Below are positions 35,151-44,553 of a stretch of 64,000 bases of DNA, in pieces. The stretch spans positions 1-64,000 of the forward strand of contig NAVB01000708.1 in the NCBI GenBank assembly GCA_002179805.1. The letters run 5' to 3'. A program made the position numbers and the translations under genes. Source of the stretch: Acanthamoeba lenticulata. Its lineage: Eukaryota; Discosea; Longamoebia; Acanthamoebidae. Position 1 is the first letter of the stretch. Every line of letters begins with the position of its first letter. The notes beneath the pieces were generated by a model. That model worked only from the letters and a program-made list of their open reading frames with translations. It ran no database searches and was not told the DNA's origin.

Positions 35151-36464
35151 CTAGATGGCCGCTTGCAGCCTGGTGGTGCATTGTCTGTGCGTCAGTGCGT
35201 GACATTCAGGGGATGTAAAGAAAGAAGAAGAAACGAACTGGAGGGACAAGCTCTCTACGGGGGCGTAGTGAAGCAGGGCGGGCACTGCGAGGCACATCTC
35301 GGCCCACACGGCCATGCTCGCGTGGAAGAGGTCCGTCGGAGGCCCCAGTCTGCAGGGTGATGAAGATGATGAGGTTGTTGGCGCGATCAGCTGCTGGGTC
35401 CAGGCGACCGCCGGGGGGCACGATGCGACGTCCGTCGACAGCTCCGAAGCAGACATCGAGAACGGGCTGTTAAAGGGATGATAAAAGCCTCTGGTGGCCA
35501 ATGGTGGCCGAAACTGCTCGTGCTCCTTCCCCTGTGGCTGCAGCTGAAGCTGTGGCGAGTTTTGGGGCAAAGCGTAATGATGATGATAGCCGTGTGCGGC
35601 CCGGGTGGCGTCCTGTCGTGCAACGAACCATGCGAGGTCCACGTGAAGATCGCGCAGGTCGTGTCGAAGGGAGTGGACCTCGTCGGAGAGCTGCGTCACC
35701 GATTGAGCCAGCTGTTTCATCGTGGGACCTCCTTCCTCTTCCTCTTCTTCCTCTTCCTCGTAGTCGTAGTTGTCTCCCACGTGATCGACAGAATGGAAGT
35801 TGATGTGGCTGTTCTCCTCATCATCACTACCGGCACATGCATCGTCAGCTTCGGCGAGCTGAGTCGAGATCTTCGTCGGCTCTTCTTGGTCAGGAGAGCT
35901 GTGGGCGTCATTGCGCTTGTGCCTCTTGTTGGACACCCTCTCCTCCATGTTAACGCGGCTCTCTGCAGTCTCTCTCGTCCACGCCATGTAGCTCGTACTA
36001 CTCGCGACATAGGAGGTCGTCGACATTGCCGGATCTGGATTTGCGCTGGTGGCGCGGGGTTGGAGGTCGAGTTGTTTTGCTGCTGGTGGGGAGGAGGCCT
36101 GTTTGCAGCGGCCTTTGCGGCCACGCTTCTGCGCTGGGGCTAGGCGGCACTCGTCCTCGCGGCCCAGACGCACGCACCGCGTGCATGGTTGTCCCCTATT
36201 GTGGCCAATCGCGTTGTCAATTAAATGTTGCTGTTGTTGGCAACTTAAGAGATCAAGTTGGAGGAAGAAGTACAGGTGCAGGGTGCAGGCCGTGTGGGCT
36301 GCACGACACAACACGCAAACCTGGGGCAGCCGTTTGTAGGTGATTCCCCACGGAGCTTGGGCCGTGCTGGTGCTGGAGGTCGAGATGAGCGTGGTAGCGG
36401 AAAAGGAAGAACAGCTTGGTGCTGGAGCAGGCAGCATCCTTGGCGGAGCAGGAGCTTCATTCAT
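35151..36464 (-). CDS. Zn2Cys6 transcription factor
   Basis: The start is taken as MNEAPAPPRMLPAP (an upstream TTG-led extension is not credible). The zinc cluster reads VCVLCRAAHTAC, then PCTRCVRLGREDEC: Cx2Cx6C...Cx2Cx8C, the amoebozoan variant of the fungal Gal4-type cluster. Between the halves, about 30 hydrophobic residues are better explained as an in-frame intron (gtact...aatag), which leaves Cx7C spacing. A basic KRGRKGRCK follows. Then come an acidic run, a coiled coil (QSVTQLSDEVHSLRHDLRDL) typical of dimerising factors, and a Ser-rich C-terminus. Expected: DNA-binding dimer in the nucleus, targets unknown. It ends at TAG (complement of 35151-35153). The last 25 residues may be mis-spliced. 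Confidence 0.8.
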   Translation of the reverse strand: MNEAPAPPRMLPAPAPSCSSFSATTLISTSSTSTAQAPWGITYKRLPQVCVLCRAAHTACTLHLYFFLQLDLLSCQQQQHLIDNAIGHNRGQPCTRCVRLGREDECRLAPAQKRGRKGRCKQASSPPAAKQLDLQPRATSANPDPAMSTTSYVASSTSYMAWTRETAESRVNMEERVSNKRHKRNDAHSSPDQEEPTKISTQLAEADDACAGSDDEENSHINFHSVDHVGDNYDYEEEEEEEEEGGPTMKQLAQSVTQLSDEVHSLRHDLRDLHVDLAWFVARQDATRAAHGYHHHYALPQNSPQLQLQPQGKEHEQFRPPLATRGFYHPFNSPFSMSASELSTDVASCPPAVAWTQQLIAPTTSSSSSPCRLGPPTDLFHASMAVWAEMCLAVPALLHYAPVESLSLQFVSSSFFTSPECHALTHRQCTTRLQAAI

Positions 36465-36623
36465 GATGACCTCTTCTCTTAACAACGTCTCTTGAGAGAA
36501 GCAGTCGGGTCTGGGCTAGTGTTGGCCTTCTTCAGTACCTTCAGTTAATGTCAATGTCACTTGCGGGCATAGAGAGCGTAACTGCTAGAAGGAACCAGTT
36601 GAGGAAATCCTCCCCCCAAGGGA

Positions 36624-36719
36624 AAATGCCCGTTGGTGATTGGTACAAAGAAAGTTCTTTATGTATGGTTCTTGCCAATCAGAGCGTAACTACCTTTCCC
36701 ATAACACCGACGGGCATTT
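36624..36719. repeat. Imperfect inverted repeat, about 96 bp
   Basis: The left arm aaatgcccgttggtg pairs with the right arm caccgacgggcattt with one mismatch. Inside it, tgattggtacaaagaa pairs with ttcttgccaatca. The whole block can fold as a long interrupted hairpin. It could be a decayed MITE-like element, a cruciform regulatory site or a chance structure. Confidence 0.6.
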
Positions 36720-36771
36720 ATTTTTACACTTGCCACAGTGATTTACTTGAATGAGCCAAAGGGAGCTGTAC

Positions 36772-36855
36772 GAAACGAACTGGAGGAACAAGCTCTCTTC
36801 CGGGACGTAGAGTCGCTGAGCCAGCCCAGGAGGTGTCCAGCTGCTGAGTCCAGGG
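36772..36855 (-). pseudogene. Fragment of a Zn2Cys6 gene copy
   Basis: Bases 36772-36810 match 35230-35268 of the neighbouring gene at 35 of 39 positions. They read YVPEESLFLQFVS against YAPVESLSLQFVS. A second match (ctgctg-gtcc, encoding WTQQL) at about 36835-36855 corresponds to 35385-35405. The spacing is about 90 bp shorter than in the gene, and no zinc cluster is present. Likely remnant of a tandem duplication. Confidence 0.5.
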
Positions 36856-37146
36856 CTAGAGCAGGCGCAACTGAGTTTGGTCCATTCGTCAGTTCCAGAA
36901 ACTGCCTACTGGCGTAACTGGATTGCTTGTTCCGTGTAGCAACATGCCAGTTGCAGAAAATGCTAACTTGCCACCCCCTGGGGGAGGGCACCTGGACCAG
37001 CAAAAGCTGAGGACGAGCGTGATGTAAAGGGAAAAAAGTTTTTACTACACAGCACACAAAGACAGCAAGGATCGAACTCTCGGCATTCGCCAGAGCTTTA
37101 TTACTTTTTGCTTCTTCCTGAAGAAGCTACTGGCGTGGACTGGACC

Positions 37147-38583
37147 TCACCCGTGCGTCTCGCCCTTCTCGCCCGCCACCTGAAAATGCCGCCACCGTCA
37201 TCCGTCACAGGGCCCAAGAGGAGATTGCACATGAGCACCAGCCTACTGCGCTCATAAAGGGCAAAGAAGGGGCAAAAGAAGGGAGAGGTGGGATGGAAAG
37301 TGTACCCTCTTGAACTCGCTCATGTTGGTGGCGGACTGGGCCTGGCCGATGAAGCGCAGGCGCTGGATGACGGTCGTCGGCTCGCCACCCTGGTTGTTCT
37401 CGACAAAAATGGTGAGCGCCGTCACGTTCTGGAACTTGACAAACCTGTGTTGTGGATGATCGTGATGATGAAAATGATGAGCATCTCAGCAGAGAAGAAC
37501 GATTGCCGCCGACGTGTCACATACCGAACCGGGACCAGCTTGTCGCCCTTGACGTCGTCGGCGGTCAGCTCGAGCACCTGCGTGGCGGGCGCCGAGTCCA
37601 CCGACTGGAAGTCCATGTCGCGCGCGTTCACGAACAGCTTCACCGTCTGGGGCGCGCGACCTGCAGGTCGATGGTGACGACACGTTCAGCTGAACGGTTG
37701 CGCAACTTCGACCACAAGCTCATGATGTTGGGGATGATGATGATGATGACGCTCATCACAGCTGCACGTACCGTCGTCGGGGGCCTGGAAGCAGAGCGAG
37801 TGGATCTTGATGGGCTGATTGAACGGGATGAAGAGCAGCAGCTGCTCATCGCTGTCGCTCTCGAGGTAGGACTCGTCCTTCTTGAAGATGTTGTCCCACT
37901 TGTGGTCAACGCTCTGGTTCAGGCACTCGCCCTGCGCCTTGTCCACGTTCTGGGTGATGTCGCTCTGTGCAGTCCATCGCACCCCCCAAGCGGGAGTGAA
38001 GCCGTAACAACCATCAGCTACGCTCAAGAGAACAGGAAGGAGAAGAAGATGAGGTACGTGTCCGGCGGGAAGCTTGAGGTCGCTGGCCTCCTCCTCGGCG
38101 CCACCGGCACCGCTGTGCTTTTGGATGAGCTGCTCGAGCCGGGAAGCATTGGCGCCCCTGAGTTCGTCGATACGCTGGCCGTTCTTAATGAACACGAAGG
38201 TGGGCATGGCGCTGATGCCGTGCGCGGCGGCGATGTCCGGTTGGTCGTCCACATCGACCTGTTGTTGTAGTTGCGTGCAAACGGCCACTGGGTGAGATCT
38301 CACGGCTGGCGTGAGTGATCAACAGTAACAAAGACGCACCTTCACGAATTCGACGTCAGGGTACTTGTTGCTCAACTGCACGAAAACGGGCGCAATGGCA
38401 TTGCAAGGACCGCACCTGAAAGTTCACGATTAGCTCAATGAGTCCCCCAGGGGGACAAGGGCTGCGTTCGTACCACTTGGCCGAGAAATCGATAACAGCC
38501 AAGCGGCCAGCAGCGGTAGCCACCAGCAGTGCTTGCGCGTATTCGGTTTGTGAGCTGATTTCCTGCACTCGTCCGTGATCCAT
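37147..38583 (-). CDS. TXNL1: Thioredoxin-like protein 1 (Trx + PITH)
   Basis: Start [19 protein letters not shown]. The thioredoxin domain has the active site [12 protein letters not shown], with the intron exactly between Trp and Cys, and the cis-Pro loop [14 protein letters not shown]. The C-terminal PITH domain follows ([19 protein letters not shown], then [39 protein letters not shown]), ending [10 protein letters not shown] with TGA. In other eukaryotes this protein is a redox-active partner of the 26S proteasome lid. It is divergently arranged with RRP4, 157 bp apart. Complete and of normal length, about 290 residues. Confidence 0.95.
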
Positions 38584-38740
38584 CTGTGAGGTTCTGTGTT
38601 GCAAGTTGGCCTTCGTTCGTTCTCGCCAGCACGAGCTTGCGCGGCAAGTGCAACCAAGAAAACTATTTTCCGCGAAGAAAAAGAGAAAAAAGAAAAACTA
38701 GCAATATTTAAATCAGTTTCAGAGATCACCTTCAATCGCG

Positions 38741-40098
38741 ATGGACTTCTCTCTGCCGGCTGAAAAGAAGAAAAAGAAGACGAAGCTCGTCTCATCTTCC
38801 GTCAATCACGTGATCCCGGGCGAGGTGATCACCAAAGAGACCGGCTACCTTCGGTACTGCTCAATTTCCCTTTCCTTCATTTTTTTCACATTTTGTAGTT
38901 ACGATTATCCCTCTGCAGAGGACACGGCACGCTGGTTCAAGATGACCAGCTTATCGCCACCATCAGCGGAGTGGTAGAGCGCGTGAATAAGCTCATCTCC
39001 GTCCGTCCCCTCAAGTCCCGGTGCGTGGTCCTCCCCTGAGCGCCTTGGGCATGCCCTCAAATCTCATGCGCGTGGCTTCGTGTGGCCTGGGCACGCAGGT
39101 ACACGGGCGAGGTGGGTGACGTCGTCGTTGCACGAATCAAAGAGGTGCGTCAGCGCCGTCCTTGGTGGCCTACGCCTGTGTGCCACAGGGGTAAAGACGG
39201 CACCTAACGCGTGGCCTATTCTCTCTTGCAGGTGGGCCAGAAGCGATGGAAGGTGGACATGAACGCGCGCCAGGACGGCTTGCTGCTTCTCTCCTCGATC
39301 AACCTTCCCGGAGGTGTGCAGCGGCGCAGGACGGAGGAAGATGTCCTCCTCATGCGTTCCTACTTTGCCGAAAACGACCTCATCTCCGTACGAGCTTCTG
39401 CCTTGCCCCGCCTCTAGTCCTCTCATTTAACGCCATGATGACGGCGCTTGTTCAGGCTGAGGTGCAACAGTTTTACTCGGATGGCTCGATCTCGATTCAC
39501 ACACGGTCGCTCAAGTATGGCAAGGTGAGCGGGCTCTCCTCCTTGTTCTCCTCCTTTTATTTCATGAATGACCAACGACCGACCTGAATGTTCCCGTCGC
39601 AGTTGGAGGGAGGCCAGTTCGTCGCTGTTCGTCCGGTGCTGATGAAGAGGCAGAAGAGCAGCTTCCACACTCTGCCCTGCGGCGTCGACGTCATCCTGGG
39701 CAACAATGGCTACATCTGGCTGTGCCCGCCCAAGGACAACCCCTCGACGGTCGGTCCTCCCTCTTCTCGTCGCGCCGTTTCGTTGGTCTCACATCTCTCT
39801 CTCTCTCTCTCTTGCAGGAAACGGCGGCAGTCGTGCGTGAGAAGATCGCCCGAGTTAAGAACGCCATCGAAGTCCTCGCGCGCCAGTTCATCCCGATCTA
39901 CCCGCTCACCATCATGGACACCTATGAGGTACTTCTTGCCGGCGCGGTCCATGGACCTTCTCTTCAGTGAGCGAGAGATCTCACACACATGTCCTGCTTG
40001 TACAGGCGGGCCTTGCCTACCCGGCCAAGGACATGCGCAAGCCGGAGCTAGCGGACAAGCTGACTGCTCGTGCCCAGCAGAGAGAGGGCATCCTTTGA
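38741..40098 (+). CDS. RRP4: Exosome subunit RRP4 (EXOSC2)
   Basis: Cap subunit of the RNA exosome (3'-5' RNA decay and processing). Start MDFSLPAEKKKKKTKLV. Conserved order: HVIPGEVITKETGYLR N-terminal domain; S1 domain RYTGEVGDVVVARIKEV, QKRWKVDMNARQDGLLLL; then KYGKLEGGQFVAVRP and the KH-like domain HTLPCGVDVILGNNGYIW. It ends AQQREGIL with TGA at 40096-40098. Seven or eight exons. Introns such as the one around 39752-39817 contain a ct repeat before the acceptor. No catalytic residues are expected in this subunit. Confidence 0.95.
39796..39817 (+). repeat. (CT)n tract before a splice acceptor in RRP4
   Basis: Eleven or so ct units form the pyrimidine tract immediately before ttgcag in an RRP4 intron. 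A simple repeat that probably serves as an extended splicing signal. Confidence 0.7.
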
Positions 40099-40222
40099 AG
40101 CGTGTTTCATTGTCGCAAAACAACAAAACTTTTTTATTTCATTTATTTATATTTATTTATTTATTTATTAAGCGTATGATATCTTCATTTTCTACACATC
40201 AGTAGTACTCACATACCGCTGC

Positions 40223-41229
40223 TCAAGGCAGCGCAAGAGAGCAGTCCGAGTAGAGAAGGTCCACGCTGATCGAAGCCGACACCTGGTTCTCGCCGCTCAC
40301 CACCGGAGTGCTGGCATCAGCAGCCATCATGGGCATCATCTTCATGGCCCTGCTTTGTTTGCATAAGTTGAGAAGAGCCACCAAGTTAGCTCTGGCAAGA
40401 AGTATGGAGATGGCAGGAGTGTTGAGAGGACGAACGAGTATGTCGGAGCGTAGTCGCCCGAGTGGAGCGAGATGCCCGAGTAGCCGTGGAAGGTGCAGCC
40501 GAACTTGCGCAGAATGCGTGATCCCTGCATCAGGGCATTATCCACAGCCGCGTCGAGGGCCTTGTCTTTCAGCTCAGGCACTGGATAGAGTAAGCGCCAA
40601 TTAGCGTGATGTCATATGTATGGCGGAGGCCAGCGTACTGAGATCAGAATCCACTTGGAAGGTGATGGACTGGACGTTGTTGGCGCCGGCGCTGATAGCC
40701 ACATCGATGGCCTCACCGGCCTTGTCGGCGGGCACCATGAAGGCGATGTTGTTGGATGCGTAAAACCCCTTCATCTGCCTGTCGAGTAGAAGGAAACGCG
40801 TTGGGCGAGGAGCGAGCCAGAACAGCCTTGAGATGGAGGACGTACGAGTTGCCATACATGTCGGAGGTGTATTGCGGGTAGAGGGAAACGCTCGTCGTGT
40901 GGAGCTTGCTGACCTTGAGCTGCTGCAGGGCCGCCACGACAGCCGACGAGCTGGCAGCGACATCGCGCTGGGCGCGGACCGCTTCGTCGTGCGTGAACTG
41001 AACGCCAAGGGAGATGCTGGCCATGTCGGCGGGCGCGCTAACCACGCCTGGCCCCTGTAGATTAGAGCAATCCAACAACGTGGACAAGAAAACAACAACC
41101 AGTACCTGTGCCGGTTATGCTCAGCACATTGAAGTTGGGCTTAGCCGCCTCTTGCGCCAGGGCAGCGCCCACACATACCAAGGCAACGACAAGAAGTTGC
41201 TGTTTTGTTTTGTTTTGAAAGAACTTCAT
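40223..41229 (-). CDS. Secreted SIMPL (DUF541) domain protein
   Basis: The N-terminus MKFFQNKTKQQLLVVALVC followed by VGAALAQ is a standard signal peptide. The rest carries the SIMPL pattern: LSITGTG, PGVVSAPADMASISLGVQF, a helix with AVRAQRDVAASSSAVVAAL, KVSKLHTTSVSLYPQY, INNIAF-type strand (ASNNIAFMVP), then AISAGANNVQSITFQ and an ending SASISVDLLYSDCSLALP. SIMPL proteins are common in bacteria (periplasmic, function poorly known) and scattered in eukaryotes. About 260 residues after splicing. Inferred location: secretory pathway, vacuole or outside. A bacterial origin followed by intron gain is possible but cannot be judged here. Confidence 0.85.
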
Positions 41230-41419
41230 TGGCAATGGCCATACAAACATCACCATGAAAACAGGAAAGGAGGTACCAAAGTGTTCATAGGGAGGTGTTG
41301 TCTGTTGGTCGTTCTGGCTGTACTTTTCTTCTTTCCCTGCCGCTTTCTGATTTTTGTCGCGACAAGAGGAGAAAAAAAAATAAATAAAAAAAATAAAACC
41401 TTGCGCCAAGGCGCCTTTA

Positions 41420-42730
41420 CTACAGCCTCCGAAGCTTGTTCGAGGGAGCGGCATCGCTGCTACCGCCCATCCAAGGCCGATGTGAGGGATCACGCGATCC
41501 GGCTTCTTCCTCACTGTCACCTGTACTCGTGGCACCTCCTGTCGTCGACACTCCGCTAGCGCTCCATCCACTGCCGCTCGCGGCCTCCGTCGACCGAACC
41601 GATGATGAGGAGAGCGAATATCGTGCTACGTGGTGCGCATCACATGGCAACAACCACCCACGTGAGTGAAGTTGCCGCTACAAGTGGAGGAGATAAGCGG
41701 CCTCACCAGAATCAAAGTCTGACGGAGATGAGCGAGCTATGTTGTGAATCGCGAGCAGGTCAGTCAAGTTGCCTCGCTGCATAGAGAAATAAAAACGTTG
41801 TGGTGAGTGGTGCGTGAAGACAGTTTGATAGTGGCACCTCTGAGCCGACACAGGACGTACCCGGCGATTAATTGACTCCAACTCAGCCGGCGACGTCAAG
41901 CCCTCGTTGGCCATGCTGGCATCGAGGTTGAAATCAAGGGCCAGCTGTGCTATCCGCCTATAGTGGTTGGCCTCTAGCATGGTGATATTGTCCAACTATT
42001 GCGCAGCGAGGACAAAGCGGAGAAGTCAAATCAGGCAACGAGCTTCTGGACTACGCGCAGAGGGGAGGTCCCTACCCGGAAGGCTAGTGTGTTGACCAGA
42101 TCGGTACCCTCAATGCCTCCCCTTCTCTTCTCAGCACGAACGCTCCAGAGGAGGTCAACCAGGCTGAGCACCTGCTGTGAAATGGGTCGATCGGTGCTGT
42201 AGAGAATGCGTTAGCATTGGCGTCACACAGAGGAATGCCTGCCTCACAGATACTTTTGAGCGCTGCGGAGAAAGAGCTGAGTAAGTTCCATGTAGTGCTG
42301 TGGCACAGCGCCGAACTTGTCGGGGTCGTTCTTCTCTGCTTCCAGCAGAGCCTGCAGCATTTCTGTTCGGATGAAGGTGCGGCATAAGTGAGGAAGAACT
42401 CACATTCGGAACGGGAAGTCGTACGTGGACTTCGCAGCCATTCTGGGATCACGGTGCGGCCCCAGTCTTTCTCCTCCATCTGCAGAGCAAGCCACACCGG
42501 CACTTGCAGAGCTTTACCAGCCGTAAAAGGTCCAAGAAAACCCTAAAACTCAACCCACGTTCAGATTGTGGCCACTGTTTGAAGCAAAAATTCAGAGTGA
42601 TTATGACTCGTACCGAAAGTGTAGGGATGGCGGGCGCATCAACAAGAGGAAGGAACTCAACCAGCTGTTCGGAGGCAAAAAACTCAACTTGAGCCGGGGT
42701 GAGGCCGGCCATCTTCCCCGTCTGCTCCAT
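41420..42730 (-). CDS. PSF2: GINS complex subunit PSF2
   Basis: GINS is part of the CMG replicative helicase. Start MEQTGKMAGLTPAQVEF; MAGLTP (42712) is an alternative. Conserved: AEVEF-like opening, FTAGKALQVPVWLALQMEE, VIPEWLR, ALLEAEKNDPDKFGAVPQHY, MELTQLFLRSAQKYL, RPISQQVLSLVDLLWSVR, LDNITMLEANHYRRIAQLAL. After the usual PSF2 end, the splice TCTG|gtgag...cgtag adds a Ser-rich tail (ARYSLSSSSVRSTEAA..., end NKLRRL). Without that splice the protein would end YLLHL at 41678. The tail would make it longer than the typical PSF2 (about 185 residues). The gene is divergent from BCCIP, 195 bp apart. Confidence 0.88.
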
Positions 42731-42925
42731 TTGTTCTGTTCCCTGCTTGCCGCAGACGAGCGTTTGCGCGCCAAATCCTGAGCAATTCTAGGTATGCCAA
42801 GAAAAGGGAGAGAAACCCCATCGTGAAGCAAAGAAAGAAGAGAAACACAAGAACGGAGCCAGTTTTTCATCTGTTGCGCTTGCTCTACCTCATCGTCAAC
42901 AGTCAGCCACGTTTCTGGAAGTAGA

Positions 42926-44315
42926 ATGGAGTCGGAGGGGAAGAGGAAGAGGCAGCTCGAGGAAGAGGAGGATCCGGAGGAAGAAATGGACCAAGAGGAG
43001 TTTGAGGGAGAAGACGAAGATCAAGATGGTGAGGAGGAGGAGGACGACGAGGAAGACGATGATGAGGACGATGATGATGATGACGATGACGACGACCCGG
43101 AGTTGAGCGAGTTGGATGAGGAGGAAAAGGTACTTGACCGTTAAATTTTAGTTAATTCGAGCCCACATAACACTCCACACTGTGGTCCACACTCATGAGT
43201 GATCTAACATTGAAATCATGTACTCCGCGCAGAAAATGGAGGTGCAAGTAGACTTCGCTTTCTATGATCCGGAGGAAATCGATTTTCACGCCATCAAAAA
43301 CTTCTTGCTCCCCTACCTTGAGGGGCAAGCGTTCAACGCGAGCGAGCTGGCAGACCTTATCATCAAGCAAAACGAGTACATAGGGACCGTGGTCAAGGTG
43401 GAAGGCGAGGATGAGACCTACGGCTTCGTTTCTGTTGTCAATCTCCACAAGCACAAGGTGCGTTGCCACCACGCGTGTTCTTCAAACCACTCATCCCTTC
43501 TGACGCTTGGGCGCACAGGACATGACTGCGGTGCGACAGATCAAGGAATACATCCTGGCTAAGGCGCCCAACCAGTCCGAGGTGAGACTCTTCCCATTCG
43601 CTCTTTTTAGTCACAAGAAGGCGCGTCTGATTGGTTTTCCCTTGTAGAGAGAGCGTATGGAGTCCCTCTTCAACGATGAGTCTCAGCCACTCGGCCTTCT
43701 CTTCAACGAGTATGCTTGTTTTGTGATGTTGTTGTTACGTGACATTGAGCCGCGAACGCTTACACACACGCGCGTGCATCCAGGCGATTGATCAACCTCC
43801 CACCTCAGCTGTCTCCTCACCTTCACAAAACTCTCTTTACTGAGATTCAAGCCGCTGTTGATGATGTACGTGTGCTGGCCATGCTCTTGTTGCGACTTTG
43901 TGGGTGACCGACCTTCGTCCTCTACGTGATGCAGGGCGAGACAAGCTTCCAGTTTGAGAACTATCTCCTCCTCTCCCACCAGTACAGCCACAGCTTGGGC
44001 GAGAGCACCAGTAAGCCCAAGTCGAAGAAGGGCCGAACAGGGGAGGAAACGTTTTACACGCGACCCGAGGAGGAGTTCTACCAGAAGGTAAACCTTGAAC
44101 TGCCCGCTGTCGCGTTTACGTCGCGCTGTGCAGCTGCTGATGCTTGTCTCGTGCGACAGGAGGCCAATTTCTTCTACACGTTCCCTGTGCTTCACGGTGA
44201 GGAAGCTTCGCGCTGGACATTCGATGGCTCACTGAAGGACAACAAGGCCGTCATCGTCATCAACCGCGCAAAGATCCCTGCCGTGCTTGAGCAGCTCTTC
44301 AAGGTGTGTGCGTAG
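42926..44315 (+). CDS. BCCIP: BCCIP / BCP1 family protein
   Basis: Start MESEGKRKRQLEEEEDPEEE; the first exon is a very acidic tail (long Asp/Glu run). The core reads VQVDFAFYDPEEIDFHAIKN, LLPYLEGQAFNASELADL, YGFVSVVNLHKHK, SLFNDESQPLGLLFNERLIN, LPPQLSPHLHKTL, YLLLSHQYSH, FYTFPVLHGEEASRW and a C-terminal AVIVINRAKIPAVLEQL, all in the BCCIP/Bcp1 order. Family role: ribosomal protein chaperoning (uL14) and nuclear export in yeast, and BRCA2/p21 interaction in animals. Eight or so exons. The last codons (VCA) may read into an intron at gtgtgtgcg, so the exact end is uncertain. Confidence 0.93.
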
Positions 44316-44553
44316 AGGCAGCGTCTCAAGCACAAGACGCGCAAGCAGCGTGGCCTTTGTGGAATGTTTTTGTAGACAAGCGGGAAAAACGGTCAAGCCA
44401 CCTAGATCAGCCCGGCCTTTTTTTCTCACCCTACAATAATCGTCTCGAGACAAGCGTGCACGCTGATCACCTGTGTTGTTCAGTCTGCGTTAGAGAAGGG
44501 AATCTAGAACCAACCTTGGCATTTTATCAGAAGATCTTGAAAGAGAAAAAGAG

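Larger units (their letters stand above)
36465..37146. other. Gene-poor gap with repeat and duplicated fragment
   Basis: About 680 bases with lower GC than neighbouring exons. It contains an imperfect inverted repeat (36624-36719) and a 39-base stretch matching the Zn2Cys6 gene (35 of 39 identical). It also has several copies of gcgtaact. No intact gene. Confidence 0.6.

Noticed and set aside
33856..35205. 449-codon antisense frame opposite the capping enzyme tail
   Set aside because: Reverse reading of Arg-Glu and acidic repeats (Leu/Ser/Ala strings) with no domain; the sense strand is in frame with the guanylyltransferase.
37040..37095. tRNA-like ggatcgaactctcgg near a T-run on the minus strand
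   Set aside because: It resembles a T-loop but the flanking stem does not pair, there is no A box or D-arm upstream, and no cloverleaf of normal length can be drawn.
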